Made by a program: the position numbers and the translations under genes. This document shows positions 34,523 to 43,390 of a stretch of 64,000 bases of DNA, piece after piece. Source of the stretch: Bacteroidales bacterium (GTDB taxonomy: Bacteria; Bacteroidota; Bacteroidia; Bacteroidales; UBA932); NCBI GenBank assembly GCA_024401825.1, contig JAKSKF010000002.1, positions 1-64,000 on the forward strand. The letters are read 5' to 3'. Under the pieces are notes generated by a model. That model was not told the origin of the DNA and did no database searches. It worked only from the letters and a program-made list of their open reading frames with translations. Numbering within the stretch: the first letter of the stretch is position 1; every line of letters starts with the position of its first letter.

Positions 34523-34825
34523 ATGGAAATCAACATTCAGAACAACCCCGAGAACGTCGTTGTAGCATTGAACGGCAGTTTTGACACTTCAATGGCCGAG
34601 CAGGCCGAACCCACTGTAAAGGAACTGGAATCGATGGCGTCAAAGCCTATTGTCATAGACTGCTCCGCGCTTGACTACATAGCCAGTTCCGGCCTGCGTG
34701 TGCTGCTCCGCCTGCGCAAGGCAAGCGCCGCCAGAGGCCAGAAGGTAACGCTGCTCAATGTCAACGAGAGCATTATGGAAGTGCTCAGGGTAACTCACTT
34801 TGACAGGATGTTCATAATGCAATAA
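34523..34825 (+). CDS. STAS-domain anti-sigma-factor antagonist (SpoIIAA/RsbV-like)
   Basis: A 100-residue single-domain STAS protein. The phosphorylation motif reads LDYIASSGLRVLLRL; Ser 55 is the residue aligned with Ser 56 of RsbV. In the partner-switching scheme an RsbW-type kinase phosphorylates this Ser and a SpoIIE phosphatase removes it; the unphosphorylated form binds the kinase. Both partners are in this operon: the phosphatase immediately upstream and the kinase domain fused to the exporter at 50073. No sigma factor gene accompanies them. It is followed 21 nt later by the NRPS. Confidence 0.92.
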   Translation: MEINIQNNPENVVVALNGSFDTSMAEQAEPTVKELESMASKPIVIDCSALDYIASSGLRVLLRLRKASAARGQKVTLLNVNESIMEVLRVTHFDRMFIMQ

Positions 34826-34846
34826 CTTTTACAAGAATCTTTCTCT

Positions 34847-37800
34847 ATGAGCCATAAGACATCTCCCGTCACTTGCGCGCAGCAAGGGGTTTATCTTGAC
34901 TGTGTCATCAACCCCGAAAACCTGAGTTACAATAATCCCTATTCCGTCCGGATTCCCGGTGGTGTGCTCCCCGGAACCGTAGTGGAGTCCGTCGCGAAGG
35001 TTATGGAGCGCCATCCTGCTCTGTTCTCACATTTCGAAGACAGGGATGGGCGGCCGGTGCAGGTCTATGCGGACGGATGCCGTGCGCAGGTTGATGTCGT
35101 GGATGTTGCAGACAATGAGCTCGAGGCTGTAAAGCGGGATTTCATCCGCGTATTCGACATAGCGAACGGACCTCTGTACAGGGCTAAGGTTCTGTCGGCT
35201 CCGTCCGGAGTGACGCTGTTGCTGGATTTTCACCATCTTGTGTATGACGGCGCCTCCCTGAACATTCTGATGGAGGAGATATGCGCTGCCATCGATGGCG
35301 CCGAACCTCCCGCCGAAGCACATTCCTATGCAGAGTTCGCTGAGGCCCAGGCTGCGTCCGTCACGGATTTCAAGGCCTATTATGACAAAATGCTCGGGAA
35401 TGGCGTGACTTCCACGCAGATGCCGGCTGACCTGGGCGGCGAGAACGGAGGCCGCGCCGAACACGTGCATTTCGTGAGCGCGCAGAACGTTATGACTCGG
35501 GCAAAATCTCTGAGAACGGCTCCGTCAGCGCTGTTCATTTCGGCGGCGTTCTATACCCTCGGCCGGTACACGAACTCCCGTGAGTTGTGTATGACCACCA
35601 TCAGCAACGGCAGGCTCAATCCCCTGAGCGAGGGAGTCGTGGGGATGTTCATAAATACCATACCTTTGGTATGCAGTCTGAAGGATGTCAGTATCCGCGA
35701 CTTCATTCACGGCGTCCGCAATATGTTCATCGAGACCCGCAAGAGGGAGGAATATCCATTCAGCGCCCTTGTTTCCGATTATGGCATCGAACAGCACGTG
35801 CGCTTCACGTACCAGTACGGGACTCTGGGCAATACCTTCCGTATGCACGGTACTCAGGTAAAGCCCGAGCGCCTGTGTATGCATAGTCTCAGTTTCCCGT
35901 TCACCATAACCATCAGCAAGGTGGAAGACAGGCCGGCCATCGTAATCAATTACGATACGGCGAAATATTCCGCCGACCTTGTCCGCAGGTTCGCCGAATC
36001 CATGGATGCAGTTGTCTCGCATTTCCTCGAGACTCCTGAAGGCAGACTGCTGTCGGTGTCGATAATGAGCAGGGAGCAGGAAGAGGAAGTTGCCGCCTTG
36101 CGTCAGACCTGCATCGATACGTCGGCCGTCCGTTTCCCGCTGTTTCACAACAGCATAGAATATTGGGCGGAGAAGACGCCGGACGCCACTGCCGTCATTG
36201 CCTGCAATGAGACTCTGACCTATCGCCAATTCAACGAAAAGGCTAATATTCTCGCACACTCCCTCATGTCTGCCGGAGTGCAACCGGGAGACCGCATATG
36301 TCTGCTGCTGCCACGCAGGAGCTGGCATCTTATCGCCATGTTCGGCGTGATGAAGACGGGGGCCGCGTATATTCCCTGCGACCCGGAATATCCTGCCGAG
36401 CGCATTAAACTCATCACCGAGGACAGTCACGCCCGCTATGTCATCACAACGCGAGACAAGATGGCCGACTACGGTGAACGTGCCCTTGACGTCGAAAAGC
36501 TGCTGGATACGGCTGAGACTGTCGCGAACGTCGGGAATCCCGGTATCGTCCAAAGTCCCGATTCTCTGGCATATCTCATATATACATCAGGCTCCACGGG
36601 CCGTCCGAAAGGCGTTATGCTTCGCCATACGGGCATATGCAATTATCTCACAAACCACGAGCAGAACCGGCATTTCCATGCCCTGGTCAATGAGTGTGAA
36701 AGGATGCTGTGTATCACGACAGTAAGTTTCGACTTGTCGCTCAAGGAGATAGGAGCGTCGCTGTACAACGGTATGACGCTGGTCTTTGCCGATGAGGCTC
36801 AGGTGAACGACCCCCAGGCTCTTGCTGACCTGATGCTGGAGACGGGTGTGGACGGCTTCAGCGGAACTCCTTCCAGACTCAAGATGTTCCTCGACCTTCC
36901 GGATTTCCGCAAGGCTCTGTCAAAGTGCAGGTTCATCGTGCTTGGCGGCGAAAAGTATCCGCCGACTCTACTGCCACAGATTAAGGAACTGGCCCCTGAA
37001 GCACGTCTGTTCAATACCTACGGACCTACGGAAATCAGTGTCAGCAGCAACGGAAAGGAACTGACTCATTCGAATCACATCACGATAGGCCGTCCCTTGC
37101 TCAATGTCAGGGAATATATTGTGGATGAGGATATGAACGAGCTCCCTGTCGGTGTGACCGGAGAACTTCTCATCGGCGGCCTCGGTGTGGCGGCCGGATA
37201 CAACGACCTGCCCGACAAAACGGCTGAGGCGTTCATAGAATACAACGGAGAGCGCTGCTACAAGTCTGGGGACTATTCCTACTGGAATGCAGACGGCGAA
37301 GTCATTATCCTCGGCCGTAAGGACCACCAGATAAAGCTCAACGGCCTGCGCATTGAACTCGGCGAGGTGGAGACCGTCCTGTGCAGGCAGCCCCAAATCA
37401 AGGAGGGCGTGGTGATGATAAAGAGCATCGATGGGCACGACCATCTCGTGGCTTATTATACGGTCAGGGAGAAGGTGAGCGCGGATGTGCTCAAGGAGCA
37501 GATGGGTAAAAGCCTTACCCATTATATGGTACCCACTGTATTCATGGAAATGGAGAAAATGCCTGTCTCGCCCAACGGCAAGACGGACCTCAAGGCTCTT
37601 CCGCAGCCGGCTCTCGAACTTTCCGACAAAGAGAAAGTCCTGCCGGTCACGGCCGATGAACAGTCTCTGTATGATATCGTTGCCGAGGTTGTAGGCAATG
37701 CCAATTTCGGCGTAACGTCCAACCTGATAGGTGCCGGACTCACTTCGTTGCTTGCCATCAGGCTTTCCGTTTACGTGAGCGGCCGTATGAATGCAAGCCT

Positions 37801-40800
37801 TCCTGTTCGCGACGTGCTGCGTTATCCTACTGTCAGGGAACTTGCCGGAAGACTGCAGAGAACTGAAGCTGCGGACGGAAACGCCGCTGCGGTAAAGTCG
37901 GCCCCTCTTTCATTCTCCCAACTCGGCATTTATTCCGAGTGCGCGGCCAGTCCGGATGACATACGATACAATATCCCTGAATGTCTGACCATGCCTCAGG
38001 GTATCACGGCACCCCTGCTGAAGGATGCCCTGCAAAAGGTCCTGGCGGCACATCCTTACATAAATACCCATTTCCAGAGTGATGACAGGGGTGAAACGTA
38101 TCAGTGCCCGATGGAGGGCTTCACTCCCGAGATTCCTGTCGTGAAGCTTTCAGTCCCGGAATTCGAGCGGCGCAAGAAGGAGTTTGTACGTCCGTTCGAC
38201 TTGCAGAAAGGTCCGCTCTACCGCTTCGAGATTGTGGAAAGCCCGTCTGCAGTTCATCTGCTGGCCGATTTCCATCATCTGGTTATGGACGGAGGTTCCA
38301 TTGATATTCTGTACAAACAGCTGTGCCTTGCTCTTGACGGACAGGCTCTTGAGGAAGAAAAGTATGATTATTACCGCTTTGTATCAGACCAGAAGACAGA
38401 GGCGGCAACGGAGCGCTTCTTCGAAGAGCAGATGGGCCGTATAGAAGAGGCCTCCGCCTTGCGCCCTGACAGGTATGACGGGGATGACTGTCACGCAGAG
38501 GCAGAACTGAAACTGCCTGTGGACGTCAATGCCATACAGCCCAAGTGCAAGGAACTTGGCATCACGCCGGCTTCGCTGTATCTTGCCGCGGTGATGGTAG
38601 CCGTCAGCAAGTACACTGCCGAGGATACCGTAGGCATATGCACTGTCTCCAACGGCAGAAGCAATCTCAAACTGTCATCCTCATTCGGAATGTTTGTGAA
38701 CACCCTGCCGTTGGTGAGCAGGGTGGATTCGGAGATGACGGTGGATGATTATCTGCGTCAGACTGCGGACTCTTTCGTGGACACTCTCTCCCACGAGGAC
38801 TATCCTTTCGGACTTATAGCGGAGAAATTCGGCTATGCGGCCAATATAATGTTCGCTTATCAGGTAGGAGTCCTTGACCGTTACGTATGCGGCAGGGGCG
38901 AGCTGGAACTGCAGAGACTTGAGATTCAGAAGGCCAAGTTCCCCGTTGCGGTGTTCGTTGAAGGAAGTCTGGAAAAGGGAGGCATACTCAGAGTGCAATA
39001 TGACGAGAGTCTCTTCACCGACGATATGATGCGTGGCTTTGCGATTGCTGTTAAGAATGTGGTGAATGAATTGCTCACTGTCAGGAAACTGGGCGAGGTG
39101 AGCCTGTGCGATGCTGAGACTCTTTCTCTGCTGGATTCCTTTAATTTGAAGGCTGACGGAGCTTCTGCGGGGCAGAACGCTGACGAGTCCGTATTGTCTC
39201 TGTTCCGAAAGGCTGCGACACAGTATCCGGACAACGTTGCAGGTGTTTATAAGGATAAAAAATACACCTACAGGGAGCTGGACGCTCTGACAGACAGAAT
39301 CGGCTCGTTGATTTACTCCAAGGTGAAGGATTGCGGCAAGGCCGAGCCTGTCGTGTCCATACTCATACCGCGCAACGAATATATTTTCATATTGCCTCTG
39401 GCGGCAATGAAAGCCGGTTGCGCATATCAGCCGCTCGACCCGACCTATCCTCAGGAGCGTCTGAACTTTATGGTCAAGGATGCAGATGCGGCTCTTCTGA
39501 TTGCAGACCCCGAGCTGCGCGACCTGATTGACGGATATGACGGCGAGACGGTGCTGACCGATGCCCTTGAGGACCGTGGAGGACAAACTCTTCCCGCAAG
39601 CCCCCTCAGTCCCGACAGCCTGTTCATACTGCTTTATACCTCCGGCTCGACCGGCGTGCCTAAAGGCGTAATGTTGGAACACCGGAATCTTGTGGCCTTC
39701 ATAGGGTGGTACAGGCGTTATTATGACCTCAAGCCAGAACACAGGGTGGCGGCTTACGCTTCGTTCGGCTTCGACGCGAATATGATGGACCTCTATCCGG
39801 CCCTGGCTACAGGCGCCTCTGTGCATATTATCCCGGAGGAAATCAGGCTGAATCTCATTGCCATCAATGATTATTTCGAAGCAAACGGCATAACCCACAG
39901 TTTTATCACGACTCAAGTGGGTGTACAGTTCCTGCTGAATACGGAAAACCGTTCCCTCAAGCATCTGAGCGTGGGTGGCGAAAAACTGGTGAGTGTGGAA
40001 CCCGCGAAGGGATACCTTTTCCACAATGGCTACGGCCCCACCGAATGTACTGTCTTCTCCACGACGACTCCGGTTCAGGTGAAGGAACCCAATATTCCCA
40101 TAGGTAAACCTGTCGACTCCCTGGACTGCTACATTGTGGACAAACAGCTCCACCGTCTGCCTGTAGGGGCGGTGGGAGAACTGGTCATAGTAGGCTCTCA
40201 GGTCGGGCGAGGTTACCTGAATTGCCCGGACAAGACGGCGGAGGCATTCTTCACGTGGAACGGCAGGCGCGCATACCACAGCGGTGACATTGCGCGTTAC
40301 CGCCAGGACGGCAACATAGAATTCGTGGGCCGCAGGGACGGTCAGGTGAAAATACGCGGTTTCCGCATAGAACTCAAGGAGGTTGAGGCCGTGATACGTG
40401 AGTTCGAGGGCATCAGGGACGTGACCGTGCAGGCCTTCGACGATTCGAACGGAGGAAAGTTCATAGCCGCCTATGTGGTCGGTGACGTTGAGGTGGACGT
40501 TCAGGCGCTCAATGACTTCATACTCGAACGTAAGCCTCCCTATATGGTTCCTGCAGTAACAATGCAGATAGACAGAATCCCGCTGAACGTCAACCAGAAA
40601 GTTGACAGGAGGGCCTTGCCCAAGCCTGAACTGAATTCCAAGTCGGCCGGCGATGCCCCTGCCGCACCTTTGAATGCGTTGGAAACCGAGCTCAAGACAA
40701 TCATCGCCTCTGTGCTGAACACAGAGGAGTTCTCGATAACCGATTTGCTCGGGTACGTGGGACTCACTTCCATTTCCAGCATACGCCTTGCGACACTCAT

Positions 40801-43387
40801 ATACAGGAAGTTCGGCATCCAGGTCAACGCGAAGACCCTGGCAAGAACGGCTTCGCTCCAGAGCATAGAGAACGAGATACTGGAATTGTGGATGAAAGGG
40901 GCTGCCGGCATCGAAGCGGCTCGGCCTCAGGAGGAAAATAAGGAAGACACGGCAGGCGTATCTGAAGCCCCGCTGACTTTCCCTCAGCAGGGTGTGTATA
41001 TGGACTGTCAGATGAATCCTGACACCAATATGTACAATATGCCGATGATGCTTGAATTCCCTTCGGAAACAAGCCCGGAAGCCCTTAAGGAGGCGGTGCT
41101 CAAGGTGGCCCGGATTCATCCTGCGCTCTTCTGCAACTTCTTCCAGACCGATGACGGAGTCGTGATGCGCCAATCTTCTGCGGACGGGTTCGACGTGCCT
41201 GTGAGACAGATTGAGGCAGGTAAGATAGACAATATCAAGCAGAATTTCGTGCGTCCGTTTGATTTGGAACGCGACGTGCTTGTCCGCGCGGAGATATATT
41301 CTGTGCCCGGAGGGCCAAACTGTCTTTTGGTGGATATCCACCATCTGGTGGCTGACGGTGCATCGCTCGACCTGTTCCTTAAACAGGTTATTTCCGTGCT
41401 GGAAGGCAATGAGATAGAGGTGGAATCCTGCTCATACCTGGATTTTGCCAAGGACCAGAATGATAAGGCTCTGCGGGGTGGACTGGACAAGAGCAAGGCC
41501 TTCTATGACGAGATGTTCGCCACATACGAATCCTCGGCCAACGTTCCTGCTGACAGGACTTCCACTGATGAAGGACGGCCTCTGCATGTCTCCACGCCTA
41601 TACCTCAGAATCTTCTCAGCCTTGCTCTTCCTCCTGGTGTGACACAGGCCCATTTCTGGTTCGCGGCCTTCAACTATGCCCTGTCACGCTTCGCCAACAC
41701 GAAGGACGTATATACCGCGTTCATCAGCTCCGGCCGCCAGGACCTGAGGGTTACGGACACTGTCGGAATGTTTGTGAATACTCTTCCCTGTGCGGTTCAC
41801 GTCAAGGAACAGACCGTAAGGGAGTTCATACAGGAGACCGGCGAAGCCTTCTACGGAAGCCTCGAACACGAGAACTATCCCTTCGCCCGCATAGCTTCCG
41901 ACTACGACTTCAAGGGATGCGCCAGCTATGCCTACCAGATGGGCGTGATGAGTGCCTACAGCGTAAACGGAAAGGAAGTTTCAAGAACTTCGATGGCCCT
42001 TTCCAAGGCCAAGATACCGTTCAGTATCTTCGTGATGAACGTTGACGGTGTTCCCAGCGTGGATGCGGAGTACGATGATTCGCAGTACAGCCGTGAACTT
42101 GCGCTCCACTTCACGGAAAGCGTGGTGGCCGTGGCGGAGCATTTCGCCGCCGATATGGATGCCAAGGTGAAGAACGTCAGCATAATGAGTGAGCGTCAGA
42201 GGCTTGAGGTGGAAGGTATGCACAGCGTGAATGAGGATATGTCGTTCCCCATACGCACTTTCCACGAAGGCATAGAGAGATGGGCTGAAAAGACTCCTGA
42301 TGCTCTGGCGCTGATGGCCTGTGACCGGGATATGACATACCGCGAGTACAACGCGGAAGCCAACCGAATCGCCCGGGCCCTGATTGCGAGAGGCTTGCAG
42401 AAGGGAGACCGCGTGGTGCTTCTCCTGCCGCGCCGCAGCTTCTATCTGACTTCGATGTTCGCCGTGATGAAATGCGGCGGAGCGTTCATCCCTATGGACC
42501 CCGATTATCCGGCAGACCGCATAGAATACATCCTCAATGACTCCGGCGGACGGTTCGTGATAACAACGGCGGACAGGATATCCGAATATCCCGGCCGTGC
42601 CATAGACATCGATGAGCTGCTTGTGGAGGCGGCGTCACAGCCTGACGGCAATCTCAACGTGAATGTAAGTCCGCACGACCTTGCCTACCTCATCTACACC
42701 AGTGGCTCGACAGGACGTCCGAAGGGCGTGATGATTGAGCATCTGGGGGCGGCGTCCTTCCTCACGTTCTACAAGAGCGACACCAATTTCGGCTCCGACA
42801 GCAACGCGAACCGTTTCGGACTCTGTCAGTCCACCGTGTCGTTTGACCTCTCGGTCGGGGAAATCGGTGTGCAGGTGTTCAACGGAGACACCGTCGTATT
42901 TGCAAACGAGGACGAGATAATGAGCCCTGTGGAGATGGTCAGGCTTTGTCGACGTACGGGAGCCCAGACAATCAGCGGGACCCCTTCGCGACTTGCCGTA
43001 AACCTTGAATTCGATGAATATTACAAACTTGTCAAGGAGCAGATGAAGTGCGTCGTTACGGGAGGCGAGAAACTCCCCGGCACTCTTCTGGATGAACTTG
43101 AGAAGATGGATGTTTACATCATCAATACATACGGGCCCACTGAAACCACGATGGGAAGCAGCGCCGGCGTGCTCAACGGCACACGCGAGATACACGTGGG
43201 CAAGCCTTTCACCAACTACACCTATCAGGTGCTTGACAGCGACCGCAACGAGTTGCCTGTCGGTGTGATGGGCGAACTCTGCATCGGAGGAATAGGCCTG
43301 GCGCGCGGATACAACAATATGCCGGAGCGTACCGCCGAGACCTTCATCGAGTGGCGGGGCAACCGCATATACCGCACCGGCGACTAG
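34847..43387 (+). CDS. Nonribosomal peptide synthetase, C-A-T-C-A-T-C-A(core), ends at an in-frame TAG
   Basis: A 2846-residue multimodular synthetase. C1 (about 1-425, HHLVYDG), A1 (430-925, YTSGSTGRPKG near 577), T1 (935-1000), C2 (1019-1440, HHLVMDG at 1142), A2 (1446-1945), T2 (1950-2015), C3 (2041-2460, HHLVADG at 2164) and A3 core (2472-2846). The reading ends at TAG exactly after YRTGD of A-domain motif A7, where homologous domains have an aromatic or aliphatic residue. Same-frame coding resumes at once in the next entry. By eye the binding-pocket residues read DLKSVGTVS (A1), DAMFSGGVF (A2) and DLGSVGTMG (A3); I cannot assign substrates. There are no epimerase domains. The N-terminal C domain suggests an acylated starter. 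Confidence 0.93.
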   Translation: MSHKTSPVTCAQQGVYLDCVINPENLSYNNPYSVRIPGGVLPGTVVESVAKVMERHPALFSHFEDRDGRPVQVYADGCRAQVDVVDVADNELEAVKRDFIRVFDIANGPLYRAKVLSAPSGVTLLLDFHHLVYDGASLNILMEEICAAIDGAEPPAEAHSYAEFAEAQAASVTDFKAYYDKMLGNGVTSTQMPADLGGENGGRAEHVHFVSAQNVMTRAKSLRTAPSALFISAAFYTLGRYTNSRELCMTTISNGRLNPLSEGVVGMFINTIPLVCSLKDVSIRDFIHGVRNMFIETRKREEYPFSALVSDYGIEQHVRFTYQYGTLGNTFRMHGTQVKPERLCMHSLSFPFTITISKVEDRPAIVINYDTAKYSADLVRRFAESMDAVVSHFLETPEGRLLSVSIMSREQEEEVAALRQTCIDTSAVRFPLFHNSIEYWAEKTPDATAVIACNETLTYRQFNEKANILAHSLMSAGVQPGDRICLLLPRRSWHLIAMFGVMKTGAAYIPCDPEYPAERIKLITEDSHARYVITTRDKMADYGERALDVEKLLDTAETVANVGNPGIVQSPDSLAYLIYTSGSTGRPKGVMLRHTGICNYLTNHEQNRHFHALVNECERMLCITTVSFDLSLKEIGASLYNGMTLVFADEAQVNDPQALADLMLETGVDGFSGTPSRLKMFLDLPDFRKALSKCRFIVLGGEKYPPTLLPQIKELAPEARLFNTYGPTEISVSSNGKELTHSNHITIGRPLLNVREYIVDEDMNELPVGVTGELLIGGLGVAAGYNDLPDKTAEAFIEYNGERCYKSGDYSYWNADGEVIILGRKDHQIKLNGLRIELGEVETVLCRQPQIKEGVVMIKSIDGHDHLVAYYTVREKVSADVLKEQMGKSLTHYMVPTVFMEMEKMPVSPNGKTDLKALPQPALELSDKEKVLPVTADEQSLYDIVAEVVGNANFGVTSNLIGAGLTSLLAIRLSVYVSGRMNASLPVRDVLRYPTVRELAGRLQRTEAADGNAAAVKSAPLSFSQLGIYSECAASPDDIRYNIPECLTMPQGITAPLLKDALQKVLAAHPYINTHFQSDDRGETYQCPMEGFTPEIPVVKLSVPEFERRKKEFVRPFDLQKGPLYRFEIVESPSAVHLLADFHHLVMDGGSIDILYKQLCLALDGQALEEEKYDYYRFVSDQKTEAATERFFEEQMGRIEEASALRPDRYDGDDCHAEAELKLPVDVNAIQPKCKELGITPASLYLAAVMVAVSKYTAEDTVGICTVSNGRSNLKLSSSFGMFVNTLPLVSRVDSEMTVDDYLRQTADSFVDTLSHEDYPFGLIAEKFGYAANIMFAYQVGVLDRYVCGRGELELQRLEIQKAKFPVAVFVEGSLEKGGILRVQYDESLFTDDMMRGFAIAVKNVVNELLTVRKLGEVSLCDAETLSLLDSFNLKADGASAGQNADESVLSLFRKAATQYPDNVAGVYKDKKYTYRELDALTDRIGSLIYSKVKDCGKAEPVVSILIPRNEYIFILPLAAMKAGCAYQPLDPTYPQERLNFMVKDADAALLIADPELRDLIDGYDGETVLTDALEDRGGQTLPASPLSPDSLFILLYTSGSTGVPKGVMLEHRNLVAFIGWYRRYYDLKPEHRVAAYASFGFDANMMDLYPALATGASVHIIPEEIRLNLIAINDYFEANGITHSFITTQVGVQFLLNTENRSLKHLSVGGEKLVSVEPAKGYLFHNGYGPTECTVFSTTTPVQVKEPNIPIGKPVDSLDCYIVDKQLHRLPVGAVGELVIVGSQVGRGYLNCPDKTAEAFFTWNGRRAYHSGDIARYRQDGNIEFVGRRDGQVKIRGFRIELKEVEAVIREFEGIRDVTVQAFDDSNGGKFIAAYVVGDVEVDVQALNDFILERKPPYMVPAVTMQIDRIPLNVNQKVDRRALPKPELNSKSAGDAPAAPLNALETELKTIIASVLNTEEFSITDLLGYVGLTSISSIRLATLIYRKFGIQVNAKTLARTASLQSIENEILELWMKGAAGIEAARPQEENKEDTAGVSEAPLTFPQQGVYMDCQMNPDTNMYNMPMMLEFPSETSPEALKEAVLKVARIHPALFCNFFQTDDGVVMRQSSADGFDVPVRQIEAGKIDNIKQNFVRPFDLERDVLVRAEIYSVPGGPNCLLVDIHHLVADGASLDLFLKQVISVLEGNEIEVESCSYLDFAKDQNDKALRGGLDKSKAFYDEMFATYESSANVPADRTSTDEGRPLHVSTPIPQNLLSLALPPGVTQAHFWFAAFNYALSRFANTKDVYTAFISSGRQDLRVTDTVGMFVNTLPCAVHVKEQTVREFIQETGEAFYGSLEHENYPFARIASDYDFKGCASYAYQMGVMSAYSVNGKEVSRTSMALSKAKIPFSIFVMNVDGVPSVDAEYDDSQYSRELALHFTESVVAVAEHFAADMDAKVKNVSIMSERQRLEVEGMHSVNEDMSFPIRTFHEGIERWAEKTPDALALMACDRDMTYREYNAEANRIARALIARGLQKGDRVVLLLPRRSFYLTSMFAVMKCGGAFIPMDPDYPADRIEYILNDSGGRFVITTADRISEYPGRAIDIDELLVEAASQPDGNLNVNVSPHDLAYLIYTSGSTGRPKGVMIEHLGAASFLTFYKSDTNFGSDSNANRFGLCQSTVSFDLSVGEIGVQVFNGDTVVFANEDEIMSPVEMVRLCRRTGAQTISGTPSRLAVNLEFDEYYKLVKEQMKCVVTGGEKLPGTLLDELEKMDVYIINTYGPTETTMGSSAGVLNGTREIHVGKPFTNYTYQVLDSDRNELPVGVMGELCIGGIGLARGYNNMPERTAETFIEWRGNRIYRTGD
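43385..43387 (+). other. In-frame amber codon inside A-domain 3
   Basis: TAG interrupts an otherwise continuous frame from 34847 to 45244. The 16-residue window from the Asp of GD to the Arg of MGR has the same length as in intact A domains, so no frameshift is involved. TAC or TAT (Tyr, as in A1: GDYSYW) to TAG is a single-base change. TAG ends normal genes elsewhere in the window (18238, 25479, 6346), so wholesale TAG reassignment is not supported. Confidence 0.85.
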
Positions 43388-43390
43388 GCC

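Noticed and set aside
38681..41344. An 887-codon open frame on the minus strand inside the NRPS gene
   Set aside because: Antisense shadow of C2-A2-T2-C3; the protein is His/Arg-rich with no recognisable fold and the plus-strand NRPS motifs are intact.
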